Assembly (NCBI GenBank): GCA_047637855.1
Contig: JBLJBF010000150.1
Location: 1 to 14,221, forward strand
DNA length: 14,221 nt
From: Pseudoflavonifractor sp047637855
Lineage (GTDB): Bacteria > Bacillota > Clostridia > Oscillospirales > Oscillospiraceae
Direction of reading: 5' to 3'
In this document: piece by piece, positions 13,409 through 14,221 of the stretch
How the letters are laid out: every line of letters begins with the position of its first letter
How positions within the stretch are numbered: position 1 is the stretch's first letter
Position numbers and translations under genes: made by a program
The notes under the pieces: model-generated
The model's input: the letters and a program-made list of their open reading frames with translations, nothing else
What the model was told of the DNA's origin: nothing
The model's database searches: none

Positions 13409-13450
13409 TCTCTTTTCTTCTCCCAGCGGGAGAAGAGGAGAGGTTTTTTT
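13409..13450 (+). terminator. Plus-strand terminator-like hairpin at the dnaN edge of oriC
   Basis: The arms 13409-13424 and 13428-13443 form a 16-bp stem on plus-strand RNA (three G-U pairs) with an AGC loop, followed at once by seven T residues. This is a textbook Rho-independent terminator for rightward transcription, yet no rightward gene precedes it. It would stop antisense RNA leaving dnaN before it reached the unwinding region. On the minus strand the G-U pairs become A-C mismatches, so the dnaN leader would form a weaker 9-bp hairpin. The arms are pure pyrimidine and pure purine. Confidence 0.65.
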
Positions 13451-13631
13451 AAAAACAGTAGTAGTAGTAGGGGGCGAGGAAATGTGGAAAACCGCCTCTA
13501 GCCCAGCGGCCCCAACGCGTTGCGGCTCCACAGGGGCTGGGGACGACTGAGAACTCTTTCCACATGGTGCGGGGACAGGGTTATTTTATCCACAGGAGAC
13601 CTTGTCCATATCCACAGGGCTTTGTGGACAA
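13441..13631. other. oriC: Origin of replication oriC (dnaA-dnaN gap)
   Basis: DnaA boxes (consensus TTATCCACA) occur at 13586-13594 (perfect, plus), 13608-13616 (ATATCCACA, plus), 13623-13631 (TTGTCCACA, minus) and 13483-13491 (TTTTCCACA, minus). Weaker matches lie at 13556-13564 and 13524-13532. Next to the dnaN side is a T7A5 run (13444-13455), suitable as part of the unwinding element. Gene order and layout match the dnaN-proximal half of the B. subtilis origin. A second box cluster upstream of dnaA would lie outside the window. Confidence 0.88.
13459..13491 (+). other. Basal unwinding module: DnaA-trio, GC cluster, DnaA box
   Basis: Four tandem TAG triplets (13459-13470) abut a GC-rich cluster GGGGCGAGG (13471-13479), then after three A residues a DnaA box on the minus strand (13483-13491). 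Read 3' to 5' from the box, the plus strand gives repeated GAT trinucleotides. This is the DnaA-trio element that guides DnaA onto single-stranded DNA during origin opening. The A/T run lies on the far side, as expected. Confidence 0.75.
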
Positions 13632-13663
13632 ACCGGAGCGGATGACGAGGCGCACACCGCGTG

Positions 13664-14221
13664 CTACTCGTATCTGGCGTTGATGTTGGCGTTGATATCC
13701 TTAATGATCTCGTTGACCTCGGTGTTCTGCTTGATGAGAGACTCGATGCGGCCGATGGAGTGCATGACGGTGGTGTGGTCCCGCTTGTCAAATTCCTTGC
13801 CGATCTCGGTGAGGGAGAGGTTGGTCATGCTGCGGATGATATAGATGGCGATCTGTCGGGCCAGTACGGTGTCTTTTGTGCGGCCCTGACCCCGGAGGGA
13901 GTCATTTTCAATGTTGTAGTACTTGCAGACCTCCTCGATAATGACGTCGGCTGAGGGGAGGAAGTCGGCCTTCTCTTTGAACATATCCCGGACGGCCCGG
14001 ATGACGGTGTCCACGTCCACGCTCTCGCCCATCAACTCCTGGAAGGCAAGGATTTTATTGACGGTGCCCTCGATCTGGCGCACGTTGGAGGTGATGTTGT
14101 CGGCGATATACTGGAGCACCGGGTCGGGCAGGTTCATGCCCCGGCGAATAGCCTTGTTTTTGATGATGGCCACCCTCGTCTCATAGTCGGGGGGCTGGAT
14201 ATCCACCGGCAGGCCCCACTC
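13664..14221 (-). CDS. dnaA: Chromosomal replication initiator DnaA (partial, C-terminal 185 residues)
   Basis: DnaA is the AAA+ initiator that binds DnaA boxes and opens oriC. The right edge cuts the gene, and the frame is open to the last base. The visible part begins inside the AAA+ domain (EWGLPVDIQPPDYETR), includes sensor II (ITSNVRQIEGTVNKIL), and then domain IV. Domain IV shows the helix-turn-helix LSLTEIGKEFDKRDHTTVMHSI, whose RDHTTV loop reads the DnaA box. The C-terminus is of normal extent and ends in TAG at 13664. The missing part holds domains I-II and the Walker motifs. It is transcribed toward dnaN across the origin gap, the classical Firmicutes arrangement. Confidence 0.97.
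   Translation of the reverse strand, partial: EWGLPVDIQPPDYETRVAIIKNKAIRRGMNLPDPVLQYIADNITSNVRQIEGTVNKILAFQELMGESVDVDTVIRAVRDMFKEKADFLPSADVIIEEVCKYYNIENDSLRGQGRTKDTVLARQIAIYIIRSMTNLSLTEIGKEFDKRDHTTVMHSIGRIESLIKQNTEVNEIIKDINANINARYE

Overview
The window is about 14.2 kb of GC-rich DNA from the replication-origin region of a Gram-positive bacterium of the Clostridia. The Bacillus-like order dnaA-dnaN-S4 protein-recF-remB-gyrB-gyrA, the lipoteichoic-acid-synthase-type sulfatase, the single-chain class II glycyl-tRNA synthetase, the strong AGGAGG-type ribosome binding sites and the GAAC-N4-GTTC SOS boxes all point to Firmicutes. The GC content and protein style resemble the Oscillospiraceae (Flavonifractor/Pseudoflavonifractor-like gut anaerobes). 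That genus-level guess comes from memory, not a search.

The right half and centre (5194-14221, minus strand) form one long run read leftward: the C-terminal part of dnaA (cut by the window edge), an oriC-like dnaA-dnaN gap, dnaN, a 70-aa S4 RNA-binding protein, recF, an unrecognised 112-aa four-helix membrane protein, remB, gyrB, gyrA and rnhA. Most junctions are tight: S4/recF overlap by 4 bp, and the gaps are 12 bp recF/orf112, 3 bp orf112/remB and 9 bp gyrA/rnhA. Three junctions (dnaN/S4, remB/gyrB, gyrB/gyrA) are looser, and each holds a GC-rich palindrome. The dnaA-dnaN gap has a perfect TTATCCACA box, several one-mismatch boxes, four tandem TAG triplets next to a GC cluster and a DnaA box (the bacterial basal unwinding architecture), an A/T run, and a terminator-like hairpin facing the plus strand. 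Together these genes cover initiation (DnaA), processivity (DnaN), gap repair (RecF), supercoiling (gyrase) and R-loop/primer RNA removal (RNase HI).

The left third (1-5163) holds accessory and housekeeping genes. A secreted YcdB/YcdC-repeat protein (minus strand, cut by the left edge) diverges from a small unrecognised tail-anchored membrane protein. The small gene's promoter carries two LexA/SOS boxes, so it is a candidate DNA-damage-induced membrane effector. It is followed closely by glyS, which has its own consensus promoter, no room for a T-box leader, and an inverted repeat that could sequester the glyS Shine-Dalgarno only in read-through transcripts. A strong terminator then precedes an LTA-synthase-family gene. 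That gene converges on rnhA at a shared bidirectional terminator whose stem contains both stop codons.

The most interesting points are the SOS-controlled small membrane protein, the possible read-through-specific shut-off of glyS, the compact origin with a DnaA-trio and a guarding terminator, and the natural Ala (GyrA) and Trp (GyrB) at quinolone-determining positions.
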